A DNA stretch of 64,000 nucleotides from Bradyrhizobium forestalis (GTDB lineage Bacteria > Pseudomonadota > Alphaproteobacteria > Rhizobiales > Xanthobacteraceae), in NCBI RefSeq assembly GCF_002795245.1, contig NZ_PGVG01000006.1:217687-281686 (forward strand), in the 5' to 3' direction. The notes beneath the pieces were generated by a model. That model was not told the DNA's origin. It made no database searches and saw only the letters and a program-made list of their open reading frames with translations. Below, piece by piece: positions 27,200 through 36,356 of this stretch (position 1 is the first letter of the stretch; every line of letters begins with the position of its first letter). The translations under genes and the position numbers were made by a program.

Positions 27200-28375
27200 T
27201 CACGCCCACTCCGTCTCCCGGTGCACGTCGTGCACCACGAGGCCCATGCCTTCGTCCGGCATCTTGATCCAGTCGCGGCGCTTCAGGGTGCGCTTGGTGT
27301 CCTCGTAGCCAGAGGTCCAGTGCTCGCGCATCGAGGTGCCAGAGAATTCGTGGTCCTTGGCGTCGCCCTCATAGGCCTTCTGCTGGTAGATCAGATGCAG
27401 GATCGCGATCTCCGGCATGTTGCACAGGCTCGCCTTGAGCTTGCGCTCCTCGTCGGAGAGCTGCTCGTCCGGGAGCTTCGCCAGCGCCTTGTAGAGCAGG
27501 ACCTTGAGATTGTGGGTGCGGCGGTAGACGTCGGTGTTGTGGCGGGTGCGCGAGGAATACATGATGTCCTTGTGGCGGGCCATGACGTCCTGGATCGAGC
27601 GCGGCAGCACGCCGCGCGCGCTGAACAGGTCGACCTGGAACACCAGCGAATTGAGCGCATCCTCCTGGTCGAGCAGATGCTGGAGCGGCGTGTTGGAGAC
27701 GATGCCGCCGTCCCAGAAATGATCGGTGCCGATCCGCACCATCGGCAGCGCCGGGGGCAGGGCGCCGGAGGCCATGACGTGCTCCGGCTCGATCTCGTCA
27801 TGGGCGTTGTCGAAATAGATGAAGTTGCCCGAGAGCACGTTCACCGCGCCGACCGCGAAGCGGACCTTCTTCTCGTTGATCAGATCGAAGTCGACGAGCT
27901 CGTTGAGGCTCTCCTTCAGCGGCATCGTGTCGTAATAGCTGGTCGCGGTCCGCGCGCCGACCGGGCTGAGCCAGGGATTGACCTGGTGCGGGGTGAAGAA
28001 GCCGGGCTGCCCCAGTGCCGACGTCATCCACGCGCTGGTGAGATTGCGCCACTGGCGGAAGATGTCGCCATCGGGCGTGTAGTGCCAGATCTTGCGGTTG
28101 GTGATGCGCTCCCAGAAAATGCGCAGCGCCTCCAGCCGCTTCTCCGGCTTGTTGCCGGCGATGATGGCGGAGTTGATCGCGCCGATCGAGACGCCGCAGA
28201 CCCAGTCCGGCTCGATGCCGGCCTCGTGCAGCGCCTGGTAGACGCCGGCCTGGTAGGCGCCGAGCGCGCCGCCGCCTTGCAGCACCAGCGCGACCCGGTC
28301 GCAGCGCTCGGGACGCCAGCCGTGCGCCGGCGGCTGATGTGTCGAATGCATCGGTTGCGACGTGCGGGCGTCCAT
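27200..28375 (-). CDS. Patatin-like phospholipase
   Basis: A 391-residue serine hydrolase with the oxyanion loop GGGALG (residues 34-39), the nucleophile elbow GVSIG (Ser63) and the dyad aspartate in DGG (Asp222). Such enzymes release fatty acids from phospholipids or other esters; some associate with polyhydroxybutyrate metabolism. ATG 28375 is chosen because AGGGAG lies eight bases upstream and the frame above it is arginine-rich. It is divergent from the acetoacetate decarboxylase gene 231 bases away, a pairing that suggests a link to short-chain acid or PHB turnover. Confidence 0.9.
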   Translation of the reverse strand: MDARTSQPMHSTHQPPAHGWRPERCDRVALVLQGGGALGAYQAGVYQALHEAGIEPDWVCGVSIGAINSAIIAGNKPEKRLEALRIFWERITNRKIWHYTPDGDIFRQWRNLTSAWMTSALGQPGFFTPHQVNPWLSPVGARTATSYYDTMPLKESLNELVDFDLINEKKVRFAVGAVNVLSGNFIYFDNAHDEIEPEHVMASGALPPALPMVRIGTDHFWDGGIVSNTPLQHLLDQEDALNSLVFQVDLFSARGVLPRSIQDVMARHKDIMYSSRTRHNTDVYRRTHNLKVLLYKALAKLPDEQLSDEERKLKASLCNMPEIAILHLIYQQKAYEGDAKDHEFSGTSMREHWTSGYEDTKRTLKRRDWIKMPDEGMGLVVHDVHRETEWA

Positions 28376-28606
28376 GGTGCGTCTCCCTCGCGTATTCCCA
28401 AACGATTGCGTCCCGCGGTGACGGCGTGATGACAGAGTTGGTGCCGATGCATCGGCTGCATGCACGGTGGCTGCTGCGGGAATGGCAGCGGTCGCGTGCC
28501 TGACGGAAATCCTTCACATCGCAGTCAATGAGGCCGGCTAGCAATTTCCATCACCGCATGACGCTGCCGGGCGGCCATCAGAGACATCACACAGCAGGAG
28601 AGACCG

Positions 28607-29380
28607 ATGCGCAGGGAAGAGGTGCTGAGACTTCCGTCGATGCCCGCGGCCGGGCCGAGCTATCCCGCCGGGCCCTATCGTTTCGTCAACCGCGAATTCC
28701 TCGTCATCACCTACGAGACCGATCCAGAGCTGATCCGCGCCGGCCTGCCCGAGCCGCTGGAGCCGATCGACCAGCCGATCGTGCATTACGAATGGATCAA
28801 GATGCCTGATTCCTCCGGCTTCGGCAGCTACACCGAGTCAGGCCTCGTCATCCCGGCGCGCCTCAACGGCGAGGAGGTCAACTTCGTCTCCCAGATGTAT
28901 CTGGACGACGACCCGCCGATCGCGGCCGGCCGCGAGATCTGGGGCTTTCCGAAGAAGTACGCCCATCCCAAGCTCGAGATCGTCAAGGACACGCTGACGG
29001 GCACGCTGGAGTATGCCGGCCAGCTCGTCGCCATGGGCACCATGGGCTACAAGCACGAGAGCATGGCCGGCAACGGCGATCGCACCCGCGCCACGCTGTC
29101 GAAGGCGCAGGTCAACCTGAAGATGATCCCGGGCGTCGATGGCCGTCTGGAGGTCTGCCAGCTCGTCGCCATCAACCTCATCGACATCGTGCCGAAGGGC
29201 TCGTGGATGGGCCCCGGCCGCTTGCATCTGGTGCCGCATGTCAATGCGCCGGTCGCGGATTTCCCGGTCCGGCGCTGCCTCGGCGCACATCATTACATCG
29301 CCGACCTGACGCTGCCGTTCGGCCGTGTCGTGCACGACTACGTCAGGGAGGCCGAGGCAACCGGGCTGGCGGCGGAGTAG
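28607..29380 (+). CDS. adc: Acetoacetate decarboxylase
   Basis: Converts acetoacetate to acetone and CO2 in the cytoplasm. The 257-residue protein has the active-site segment EIWGFPKKYAHP, in which Lys116 corresponds to the Schiff-base lysine and Lys117 is the neighbour that lowers its pKa. AGGAG precedes the ATG. The family also contains decarboxylases and aldolases of other beta-keto acids, but the double lysine fits the classic enzyme. Neighbouring patatin and the thiolase at 33327 make acetoacetate disposal plausible. Confidence 0.88.
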   Translation: MRREEVLRLPSMPAAGPSYPAGPYRFVNREFLVITYETDPELIRAGLPEPLEPIDQPIVHYEWIKMPDSSGFGSYTESGLVIPARLNGEEVNFVSQMYLDDDPPIAAGREIWGFPKKYAHPKLEIVKDTLTGTLEYAGQLVAMGTMGYKHESMAGNGDRTRATLSKAQVNLKMIPGVDGRLEVCQLVAINLIDIVPKGSWMGPGRLHLVPHVNAPVADFPVRRCLGAHHYIADLTLPFGRVVHDYVREAEATGLAAE

Positions 29381-29490
29381 GGTCCATCATCAAACTGTAA
29401 CACTGGCGTAATTGAGTACCCGCGTGGGGTCCGGAAGATGCCGTCAGCCATCTTCCGGATACGGGGCATTGTTGACGGTTGGGGTTGGCC

Positions 29491-30507
29491 ATGGCTGAGC
29501 CGGCGAAGCTAGTCAGCGCGCTATCGAACACTGACCCAGCCATTCCCGGACTCGTCTGGGCGTTCCGCCTGCACGGCGACGGCAGCGCCGAGGCGCTGCC
29601 GATCGACCAGCCGATCGAGTTCAGCCATGACGGCCGGCTCTGGCTGCACTTCAACCTGACGGATGCGCGCGTGCGGCCGTGGATCGCGGGATCAACGCTG
29701 CCGCCGCTCGCGCGCGAGCTCTTGCTGTCGAACGACACGTTCCAGCAGCTTCACGTCATCGATCATTGCGTCTACGGCGTGTTCTCCGATCTCGTCCGCG
29801 AGATCGATAGTCCGACGGAAGAGGCCGCGTTCCTGCGCTTCGCCATGACCGAGCATCTCCTGGTCAGCGGCCGCCATCACGCCCTATGCTCGGCGGAGGC
29901 GACGCGCCGCGTGCTCGAAGGCGGCTACCGCGTCGACAATGTCGCCCATCTCCTGGAAAAGATCGTCGACGAGGTCGCCGACACGCTTGACAGGATGGCC
30001 GACAAGCTCGGGCAGGAGATCGACGGCATCGAGGAGCGGATTCTCGCTGACGATACCAGGCCGGAGATGCGCCGCAATCTCGGCCGGCTGCGCCGCACCT
30101 GCGTCAGGTTGCATCGGCAGCTCACCGGCCTGCGCGTGTTGTTCCACCGCCTCGACCAGAAGAACACCGATCGCCTGTCGCCGGCGTTGCGCATCCACGC
30201 CGGCAAGCTGGCGCAGCGGCTCGACGGCCTCGATCACGACATCGTCGAATTGCGCGAACGCAGCCGGCTGCTCGAGGAGGAGCTGCGTTTCAAGAACGAG
30301 GAGGAGAGCAATCGCCACCTCCACACGCTCTCGATCGTAACCTCGCTGCTGCTGCCGCCGACGCTGGTCACCGGGATCTTCGGCATGAACACCAAGGGCC
30401 TGCCGCTCACCGAGGTCGAGACCGGATTCCTCTGGGCGGCGGTGCTGATGGCCTCCTCGGTTGCTGCGGCCTATCTCTTCATGCGGCGGACGGGCATATT
30501 CAAGTAG
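29491..30507 (+). CDS. CorA/ZntB-family divalent metal transporter
   Basis: A 338-residue member of the 2-TM GxN transporter family with a long cytoplasmic helical domain and two C-terminal transmembrane helices. The pore motif reads GMNTKGLP just before the last two spans, and ALMASSV-type hydrophobic residues and MRRTG follow. The GMN loop fits CorA (Mg or Co) while the overall N-terminal domain (VWAFRLHGDGSAEAL) resembles ZntB (zinc). The start at ATG 29491 is preferred over TTG 29479. It lies 22 bases before the GTG start of the porin gene. Confidence 0.85.
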   Translation: MAEPAKLVSALSNTDPAIPGLVWAFRLHGDGSAEALPIDQPIEFSHDGRLWLHFNLTDARVRPWIAGSTLPPLARELLLSNDTFQQLHVIDHCVYGVFSDLVREIDSPTEEAAFLRFAMTEHLLVSGRHHALCSAEATRRVLEGGYRVDNVAHLLEKIVDEVADTLDRMADKLGQEIDGIEERILADDTRPEMRRNLGRLRRTCVRLHRQLTGLRVLFHRLDQKNTDRLSPALRIHAGKLAQRLDGLDHDIVELRERSRLLEEELRFKNEEESNRHLHTLSIVTSLLLPPTLVTGIFGMNTKGLPLTEVETGFLWAAVLMASSVAAAYLFMRRTGIFK

Positions 30508-30529
30508 CGTATGCCACCGGATATCGGCC

Positions 30530-31927
30530 GTGATCGGGACTGCCAATAGCTCTCCGTTGCGATGCGCGATCGTGCTTGCATGCACCATCGCCAGCACCCA
30601 TGCGCTCGCCGGCGCCAAGGACGAAAGCGCGGCTGGATGGCTGGCGCCGAACTGGTTCAACGAGTGGCATGACGGGCTCGCCAACAAGGGCCTCAACTTC
30701 GGCGCCACCTACATCGCCGACAACATCGGCAACGCCACGGGCGGCGTTGCCCGCGGCGCCATCCATTTCGGCCGGCTCGACCTCTCGATCGACGCCGATC
30801 TCGACAAGCTGGTCGGCTGGACCGGCGGCCGCTTCTACGCCAATGCCCTCGTGATCTACGGCCGCGGGCTCTCCCGCAACTATGTGATGAACCTCGCCAC
30901 CATCAGCGAGATCGAGGCGCTGCCCGACCAGCGGCTCTACAATGCCTATTTCGAGCAGAGCTTCTTCAATGATCGGCTGAACATCAGGGCCGGCCAGCAG
31001 GCCGCCGACGTCGAGTTCTTCGACAGCCAGACCGACGACCTCTTCGTCAACGGCACCTTCGGCTGGCCGGCGATCAAGGCGAGCAACCTCCCGGCCGGCG
31101 GCCCGGCGCCGCCGATCGCGGTGCCCGGCATTCGCATCAGGGCCGCGCTATCAGACAAGATCACCGCCTATGGCGCGGTGTTCAACGGCGATCCGTCAGG
31201 GCCGGGCGATATCGATCCGCAATTGCGCGATCATCATGGCCTGGCCTTCCGCGTCAACGATCCGCCCTGGGTGATCGGGCAGGTCCGCTTCAACTACGAC
31301 ATCGATGTCGGAGGCCGTCCGCTCGCCGGCAATGTCACGCCGGGCGCCTGGAAGCACTATGGCTCGTTCGACAGCCAGCGCTTCACGGCAGAGGGGCAAT
31401 CGATTGCCGATCCCGCTGGGAGCGGCATTCCCGCAAGACTTCGCGGCAATTACGGGATCTTCGCCGTGATTGAGCAGGTGCTCTATCGCCCGCCGGAGGT
31501 GAGGGAGAACAGCACCTCGGCCTCGCTTCCCGGCGTCACGGCGTTCGGCCGCATCGCCTACAGTCCGCCGGACCGCAATCTGATCGACCTGTACGTTGAC
31601 GGCGGTATCGGCTTCGTCGGCTTCACGCCCGGCCGTCCGCTCGACCGCTTCGGCGTGGCGATGGCCTACATGCGGATCTCGAACACCGCGCGCAATCTCG
31701 ATCTCGACACCCTGGCCTTTACCGGCATCCAGAGTCCGGTGCGCAGCAACGAGACCCTGATCGAGATGATCTACGAGGCGCACGTCAAGCCGGGCTGGCT
31801 GATCGCGCCGTACTTCCAATACGTGTTTCGCCCCTCCGGCGGCGTCCCGAACCCGAACGATCCGACCGGCGTTTCGCGGATCGGTGACGCCGCGGTGTTC
31901 GGCGTCACCACCACGATCAGGTATTAG
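30530..31927 (+). CDS. Carbohydrate porin, OprB family
   Basis: Outer-membrane beta-barrel porin of 465 residues. The signal peptide (LRCAIVLACTIASTHALAG) is reached from GTG 30530, which avoids overlap with the transporter gene; longer starts lie inside that gene. The mature protein begins WLAPNWFNEWHDGLANKGLN and has many alternating strands ending in an aromatic-rich TTTIRY, with the C-terminal residue Tyr typical of barrel assembly. OprB porins favour sugars. The stop overlaps the stop of the convergent MFS gene by four bases. Confidence 0.85.
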   Translation: MIGTANSSPLRCAIVLACTIASTHALAGAKDESAAGWLAPNWFNEWHDGLANKGLNFGATYIADNIGNATGGVARGAIHFGRLDLSIDADLDKLVGWTGGRFYANALVIYGRGLSRNYVMNLATISEIEALPDQRLYNAYFEQSFFNDRLNIRAGQQAADVEFFDSQTDDLFVNGTFGWPAIKASNLPAGGPAPPIAVPGIRIRAALSDKITAYGAVFNGDPSGPGDIDPQLRDHHGLAFRVNDPPWVIGQVRFNYDIDVGGRPLAGNVTPGAWKHYGSFDSQRFTAEGQSIADPAGSGIPARLRGNYGIFAVIEQVLYRPPEVRENSTSASLPGVTAFGRIAYSPPDRNLIDLYVDGGIGFVGFTPGRPLDRFGVAMAYMRISNTARNLDLDTLAFTGIQSPVRSNETLIEMIYEAHVKPGWLIAPYFQYVFRPSGGVPNPNDPTGVSRIGDAAVFGVTTTIRY

Positions 31928-33219
31928 GCCATCGCCGGCTTCGGCTCAGTCTTCGGCTGCCGCGCCAGCGCCAGCACGATCAGCGATGCGAACACGCAGA
32001 GCGCGCCGGCGATGAAGAAGGCGGGCAGGTAGCTCTGATAGACCGTCCGCGAGAACCCGGCGCCGAACGCGGCCGTGCCGGCGCCGAGCTGATGGCCGGC
32101 GAAGATCCAGCCGAACACCAGATTGGCGCGCTCAGGCCCGAACTTTTGCGCCGTGAGGCGGACCGTCGGCGGCACCGTGGCGATCCAGTCGAGACCATAG
32201 AACATCGCGAAGACCGAGAGGCCGTAGAACGAGAAGTCGCTGAAGGGCAGGAAGATCAGCGAGAGCCCGCGCAGGCCGTAGTACCAGAACAGCAGCCAGC
32301 GATTGTCGTAGCGGTCCGACAGCCAGCCGGACATGACCGTGCCGAAGAAGTCGAAGATGCCCATCGCGGCGAGCAGGCTCGCGGCCTGCACCTGCGGGAT
32401 GCCGAAATCGAGGCACATTGGAATCAGGTGCACCTGAACGAGGCCGTTGGTCGAGGCGCCGCAGACGAAGAAGGTCGCGAACAGGATCCAGAACGCCGTC
32501 GACGTCGAGGCGTCGCGCAGCGTGCCGAGCGCAACGCCGGTGATCGAGCCGCGGCTCACCGGCGGTGCGGGCAAGGGCTCGGTGCTCTCATCGCCGAACG
32601 GCCGCAGGCCGACGTCGCTGGGGCGGTCACGCATCGCGAGCAGCACGGCCAGTGCGGAAACGCCGAGCATGATGCAGACGAAGCCGAGCGCGAGCCGCCA
32701 GCCGTAGCGTTCGGTGAGGCTTGCCAGCAGCGGCAGGAACACGAGCTGGCCGGTGGCGACGCTCGCCGTCATGATGCCGACCACGAGGCCGCGTCGTGCC
32801 GCGAACCAGCGCGTGGCAATGGTCGCGCCCAGCACCAGCGCGGTCATGCCGGTGCCGATGCCGATCACCACGCCCCACAGCGCGATGAGCTGCCAGACCT
32901 CGGTCATGCCGAGCGAGAGCACGAGCGCCGAGACCACGATCAGCTGCGCGGCGAGCGTGACGTTGCGCAGGCCATAGCGGTTGAGCAGGGCGGCTGCGAA
33001 CGGCGCCATCAGCCCGAACAGGATGAAGCGGATCGACAGCGCGGAGGAGATCTCCGCCGTGCTCCAGCCGAACTCCTTTTGCAGGGGAACGATGAACACG
33101 CCGGGCGCGCCGACCGTGCCGGCGCTGATCAGCGCGGCGAGGAAGGTCACGCCGACCATCACCCAGCCGTAGTGGATGTTGCGGCGGGACAGTGCTGCCG
33201 CGAGCCAGTTCGAGATCAT
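31924..33219 (-). CDS. MFS transporter, monocarboxylate/OFA-like
   Basis: A 431-residue major facilitator with 12 hydrophobic spans. The N-terminus NIHYGWVMVGVTFLAALISA and GAPGVFIVPLQKEFGWSTAE are typical of the oxalate/formate and monocarboxylate porter branch. The loop after the sixth span is soluble (MRDRPSDVGLRPFGDES). It is transcribed toward the porin gene with overlapping stops. The substrate is unknown, perhaps a small carboxylate given the neighbouring CoA genes. Confidence 0.88.
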   Translation of the reverse strand: MISNWLAAALSRRNIHYGWVMVGVTFLAALISAGTVGAPGVFIVPLQKEFGWSTAEISSALSIRFILFGLMAPFAAALLNRYGLRNVTLAAQLIVVSALVLSLGMTEVWQLIALWGVVIGIGTGMTALVLGATIATRWFAARRGLVVGIMTASVATGQLVFLPLLASLTERYGWRLALGFVCIMLGVSALAVLLAMRDRPSDVGLRPFGDESTEPLPAPPVSRGSITGVALGTLRDASTSTAFWILFATFFVCGASTNGLVQVHLIPMCLDFGIPQVQAASLLAAMGIFDFFGTVMSGWLSDRYDNRWLLFWYYGLRGLSLIFLPFSDFSFYGLSVFAMFYGLDWIATVPPTVRLTAQKFGPERANLVFGWIFAGHQLGAGTAAFGAGFSRTVYQSYLPAFFIAGALCVFASLIVLALARQPKTEPKPAMA

Positions 33220-33326
33220 TGGGCCTCAGTGTTGTTGGCGAGCCCACGGGACCCGCGTCCTTGCTATCTGGCACAATCGAGGAAAGTCTGAAATGACAGA
33301 CCTCCCTCAATTTCGGACATTGGCTG

Positions 33327-34523
33327 CTAGTGCGCCAGGCGCTCTACGGCGATCGCCGTGGCTTCGCCGCCGCCGATACAGAGCGCCGCGATGCCGCGCT
33401 TGAGGTTGTTGGCCTCCAATGCATGCAGCAGGGTCACGATCAGCCGCGCGCCGGTCGCGCCGATGGGATGGCCGAGCGCGCAGGCGCCGCCGTTGATGTT
33501 GAGCTTGTCGCGGGGAATGCCGAGGTCGCGCTGCGCCGCCATCGCCACCACGGCGAAGGCCTCGTTGATCTCGAACAGGTCGACATCGCCGGCGCTCCAG
33601 CCGACCTTGTCCAGCAGCTTGCGGATCGCCGGGATCGGCGCTGTGGTGAACCATTGCGGCTCCTGGCTATGGGTGGCGTGCCCCTTGATCTCGGCGAGAA
33701 CAGGCAAACCGCTGCGGTCGGCCAGCGAGCGTTTGGTCAGCACGAGGGCCGCGGCGCCGTCGGCATTGGCGGAGGAGGCCGCCGGCGTGATGGTGCCGTT
33801 GGCGCGGAATGCCGGTTTCAGCCCGGGGATCTTCGCGGGGTCGACCTTGAGCGGATGCTCGTCGTTGGCGATGATGCGGGGACCTGCCTTCTCGGTCAGC
33901 GTGATCGGCGCGATCTCGGCCTTGAAGGCGCCGCCCTCGACTGCCTTGCGCGCGCGGCTCAGCGTCTCCATTGCGTAAGTGTCCTGGTCCTTGCGGGTGA
34001 ATTGATAGGCTTCCGCGGTCGCCTCGCCGAAATCGCCCATCGAGCGGCCGGTCTCGTAGGCGTCTTCCAGGCCGTCCATCATCATGTGGTCGATGATGCG
34101 GTCGTGGCCGACGCGATAGCCGCCGCGCGCCTTGGCGAGCAGATACGGCGCGTTGCTCATGCTCTCCATGCCGCCGGAAACGACGATCTCTGCTGAGCCG
34201 GCGCGAATGATGTCATGCGCCAGCATGGTCGCCTTCATGCCGGAGCCGCAGACCTTGTTCACCGTGGTCGCGCCGGTGGCGTCCGGCAAACCGGCGCTAC
34301 GCGCCGCCTGGCGCGCCGGCGCCTGGCCTTGTCCGGCCGGCAGCACGCAGCCCATGAAAACCTCGTCAACCTTCTCGGGGGCGAGCTTGGCACGCTCGAG
34401 CGTCGCGGCGATCACGTGTGATCCAAGCTTGTGCGCGGGGAGTGGCGACAGCTCGCCCATGAAGCGACCGAGCGGGGTGCGTGCGGCGGAGACGATGACG
34501 ACGGGATCGGTGGCTTCGGCCAT
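33327..34523 (-). CDS. Acetyl-CoA C-acetyltransferase (thiolase II/beta-ketothiolase)
   Basis: A 398-residue thiolase with all catalytic motifs: nucleophilic cysteine in VNKVCGSGMK (near residue 91), histidine in NGGACALGHPIGATG and the C-terminal cysteine in LCIGGGEATA. It interconverts acetoacetyl-CoA and acetyl-CoA, used in PHB synthesis, ketone body use or fatty acid breakdown. Its minus-strand promoter is recognisable upstream. It is separated from the enoyl-CoA hydratase gene by a repeat and so is probably transcribed alone. Confidence 0.92.
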   Translation of the reverse strand: MAEATDPVVIVSAARTPLGRFMGELSPLPAHKLGSHVIAATLERAKLAPEKVDEVFMGCVLPAGQGQAPARQAARSAGLPDATGATTVNKVCGSGMKATMLAHDIIRAGSAEIVVSGGMESMSNAPYLLAKARGGYRVGHDRIIDHMMMDGLEDAYETGRSMGDFGEATAEAYQFTRKDQDTYAMETLSRARKAVEGGAFKAEIAPITLTEKAGPRIIANDEHPLKVDPAKIPGLKPAFRANGTITPAASSANADGAAALVLTKRSLADRSGLPVLAEIKGHATHSQEPQWFTTAPIPAIRKLLDKVGWSAGDVDLFEINEAFAVVAMAAQRDLGIPRDKLNINGGACALGHPIGATGARLIVTLLHALEANNLKRGIAALCIGGGEATAIAVERLAH

Positions 34524-34561
34524 GGTATAACTCCCTGCGATGACGGGGTAAGATTATGTTC

Positions 34562-34589
34562 ATCATATGATGCAGCGCAAAAAATGCAA
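34562..34589 (-). promoter_or_regulatory. Sigma70-type promoter of the thiolase gene with palindrome
   Basis: On the minus strand TTGCAT (34589-34584) and TATGAT (34567-34562) are 16 bases apart, about 40 bases upstream of the thiolase start. The -10 box lies in the perfect palindrome CATCATATGATG (34561-34572), a possible operator that resembles the ATGAT/ATCAT pair at 35731. Confidence 0.5.
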
Positions 34590-34698
34590 CCGCGCGAGGG
34601 ATGAGAAAATATCGTGGTTCGGATGAGATTTAGTCGTTCGGTTGGAGGAGGGGCGATGCCGTTGTGGCTGGGGGCTGGGTAGTTGCCGCATAGCACAC

Positions 34699-34799
34699 TG
34701 TCATCGCCCGCGAAGGCGGGCGATCCAGTACTCCGTGACAGCCGTAATGAATCGAGGGGCCGCGGCGTACTGGATGCCCCGCCTTCGCGGGGCATGACA
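34699..34799. repeat. Palindromic repeat, CCAGTACTC...CGCCTTCGCGGGGCATGACA type
   Basis: Outer arms tgtcatcgcccgcgaaggcgggcg and cgccttcgcggggcatgaca, with inner atccagtact / cgtactggat. Related copies are at 52399 and 60464. Confidence 0.85.
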
Positions 34800-34831
34800 C
34801 CGTCTCTGGGGCGTTTATCGCCTCCCAGCGC

Positions 34832-35602
34832 CTACCGTTTCCTGTTCACGAACGCCTGCATCAGCCGTGTCGGCTCATCCGTCAGGAACGATTCGCCGAA
34901 TACCTTCACGCTCAGATTCACCGACTCCGTCAGCGGCAATTCCTCCCACTGCCGCAGCAGCGCCTTCTGCGAGCGCAGGGCCTCGGGGCCGCAGGCGAGC
35001 AGCGCCTCCACGACGTGCTCGATCGCGGCATCCAGCTCCCCGGGCGCGGCGACCTTGTCGACCAGGCCCCACGCGAGCGCCGTCGGAGCGTCGATATTCT
35101 CCGCCGTCATCACCAGCCAGCGCGCGCGGGCCCAACCGATCAGGCGCGGCAAGAGTGCCGCATGGATCACTGACGGGATGCCGACGCGCACCTCGGGCAT
35201 ACCGAAATGGGAATCATGCGCGGCGATCCGGAAGTCGCAGGCCGCCGCCACTTCGAGCCCGCCGCCGAGGCACCAGCCCGGCATGCGTGCGATGACCGGG
35301 GCAGGGAAGGCGCGCACCGCTTCGCAGAGATCGCGCAGGCGGCTGATGAAGGCCTCGGCGGATTTCTGGTCGAGCCCGGCCATCTCCTTGATGTCGGCGC
35401 CCCCGATCAGGCTCTGCTCGCTCTGGCCACGCAGCACCACGACGCGGATGCTGCGGTCGGAGCTGAGCTGCTGGAGGCCTTCGCGCACGGCGTCGGTCAC
35501 GGGTGAGCCGAGAATGTTGAGCGGCCCGGCGTTGCAGATTGCGACATGAACGACGCCACGCGCATCGCGCGTCACGCCGCAGTGGTGGTTGAGCATTTCC
35601 AT
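34832..35602 (-). CDS. Enoyl-CoA hydratase/isomerase family protein
   Basis: A 256-residue crotonase-fold protein. The oxyanion-hole segment is GQSEQSLIGGADIKEM (near residue 65) and the second is PGWCLGGGLEVAAACDFRIA (near residue 113). At the usual catalytic glutamate positions it reads FGMPEVRVGIP, keeping one glutamate. It would hydrate enoyl-CoA or act on a related thioester. ATG 35602 is preferred to longer starts because the fold begins there; the Shine-Dalgarno is weak. It is divergent from the PaaI thioesterase gene. Confidence 0.88.
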   Translation of the reverse strand: MEMLNHHCGVTRDARGVVHVAICNAGPLNILGSPVTDAVREGLQQLSSDRSIRVVVLRGQSEQSLIGGADIKEMAGLDQKSAEAFISRLRDLCEAVRAFPAPVIARMPGWCLGGGLEVAAACDFRIAAHDSHFGMPEVRVGIPSVIHAALLPRLIGWARARWLVMTAENIDAPTALAWGLVDKVAAPGELDAAIEHVVEALLACGPEALRSQKALLRQWEELPLTESVNLSVKVFGESFLTDEPTRLMQAFVNRKR

Positions 35603-35703
35603 CGTCGGATCTCGAAAGGCTTTTGTGGACGCGCAAGGTACGCTGGTCGGGATCACTTCCGAGCCGAAACGACCGTTTTGTCAAGCGGGCAGGAAGGGCA
35701 GAG

Positions 35704-35744
35704 TTGTCAACGCGAAATCCGTGCCATAGTATGATTTGTATCAT
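35704..35744 (+). promoter_or_regulatory. Promoter and candidate operator of the PaaI thioesterase gene
   Basis: TTGTCA (35704-35709) and TAGTAT (35727-35732) are spaced by 17 bases, a near-consensus sigma70 promoter. ATGAT-TTGT-ATCAT (35731-35744) overlaps the -10 box and the likely start point, the right place for a repressor site. The TetR gene downstream is a possible but unproven regulator. Confidence 0.6.
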
Positions 35745-35758
35745 GCAAAGAGGTGGCC

Positions 35759-36286
35759 ATGGCCGACATCGATCAACTCGACCTGTTTTCGCCGGCGCAG
35801 CGGCGTGAGCGCGTGGTGGATTGGCAAGTGCCTGCACCGGTGGCGAGAGCGGCCATGGGGCTGTCAGGCATGGACGCCATGCTTGGCATTCGCGACGGTC
35901 GTCTGCCGCCGCCGCCCTTCGCAAAGCTGATCGGCTTCACCGTGGGCGTGGTCGAGCCGGGCCGGATCGTCATGGAACTGGAGCCGCGCGAGGATCTCGA
36001 GAACACCATCGGCCTTCTCCATGGCGCGACCGCAGCGGCGCTGCTCGATACGGCCATGGGATGCGCGATCTCGACCCGGCTCGAGGCCGGGCAAAGCTCG
36101 GTGACCCTCGATCTGAAGCTGACCTACTTGCGCCCGCTGTCGGTTCGCTCGGGACTGATCTCGGCCGAAGGCAAGATCATCAAGCTGGGGCGCCAGACCA
36201 GCTACGCGGAAGGCTTCGTCCGCGACGGCAAAGGCGCGCTCGCGGTCCATGCAACCGCAACCTTTTCCATGGTCGGCAACAACTAA
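35759..36286 (+). CDS. PaaI-family acyl-CoA thioesterase
   Basis: A hotdog-fold thioesterase of 175 residues. The active-site helix segment ENTIGLLHGATAAALLDTAMG (near residues 80-99, quoted in part as GLLHGATAAALLDTAMG) contains the HGG-like HGA and the catalytic aspartate of the PaaI group. It hydrolyses acyl- or aryl-CoA, often to rescue CoA. The AGAGGTGG element places the start at ATG 35759 rather than GTG 35753. It is followed 70 bases later by a TetR gene in the same direction. Confidence 0.88.
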   Translation: MADIDQLDLFSPAQRRERVVDWQVPAPVARAAMGLSGMDAMLGIRDGRLPPPPFAKLIGFTVGVVEPGRIVMELEPREDLENTIGLLHGATAAALLDTAMGCAISTRLEAGQSSVTLDLKLTYLRPLSVRSGLISAEGKIIKLGRQTSYAEGFVRDGKGALAVHATATFSMVGNN

Positions 36287-36356
36287 ACATGAATTAATGC
36301 ACCGTTCGGGCTACTTTCGTGTTATGAGATGATCTCCGACATTCAATGAGATCCGC

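Larger units (their letters stand above)
34524..34831. other. Intergenic region: promoter plus repeat
   Basis: About 308 bases without a gene. The left part holds the thiolase promoter; 34699-34799 is a palindromic repeat. Nothing else is visible. Confidence 0.7.
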
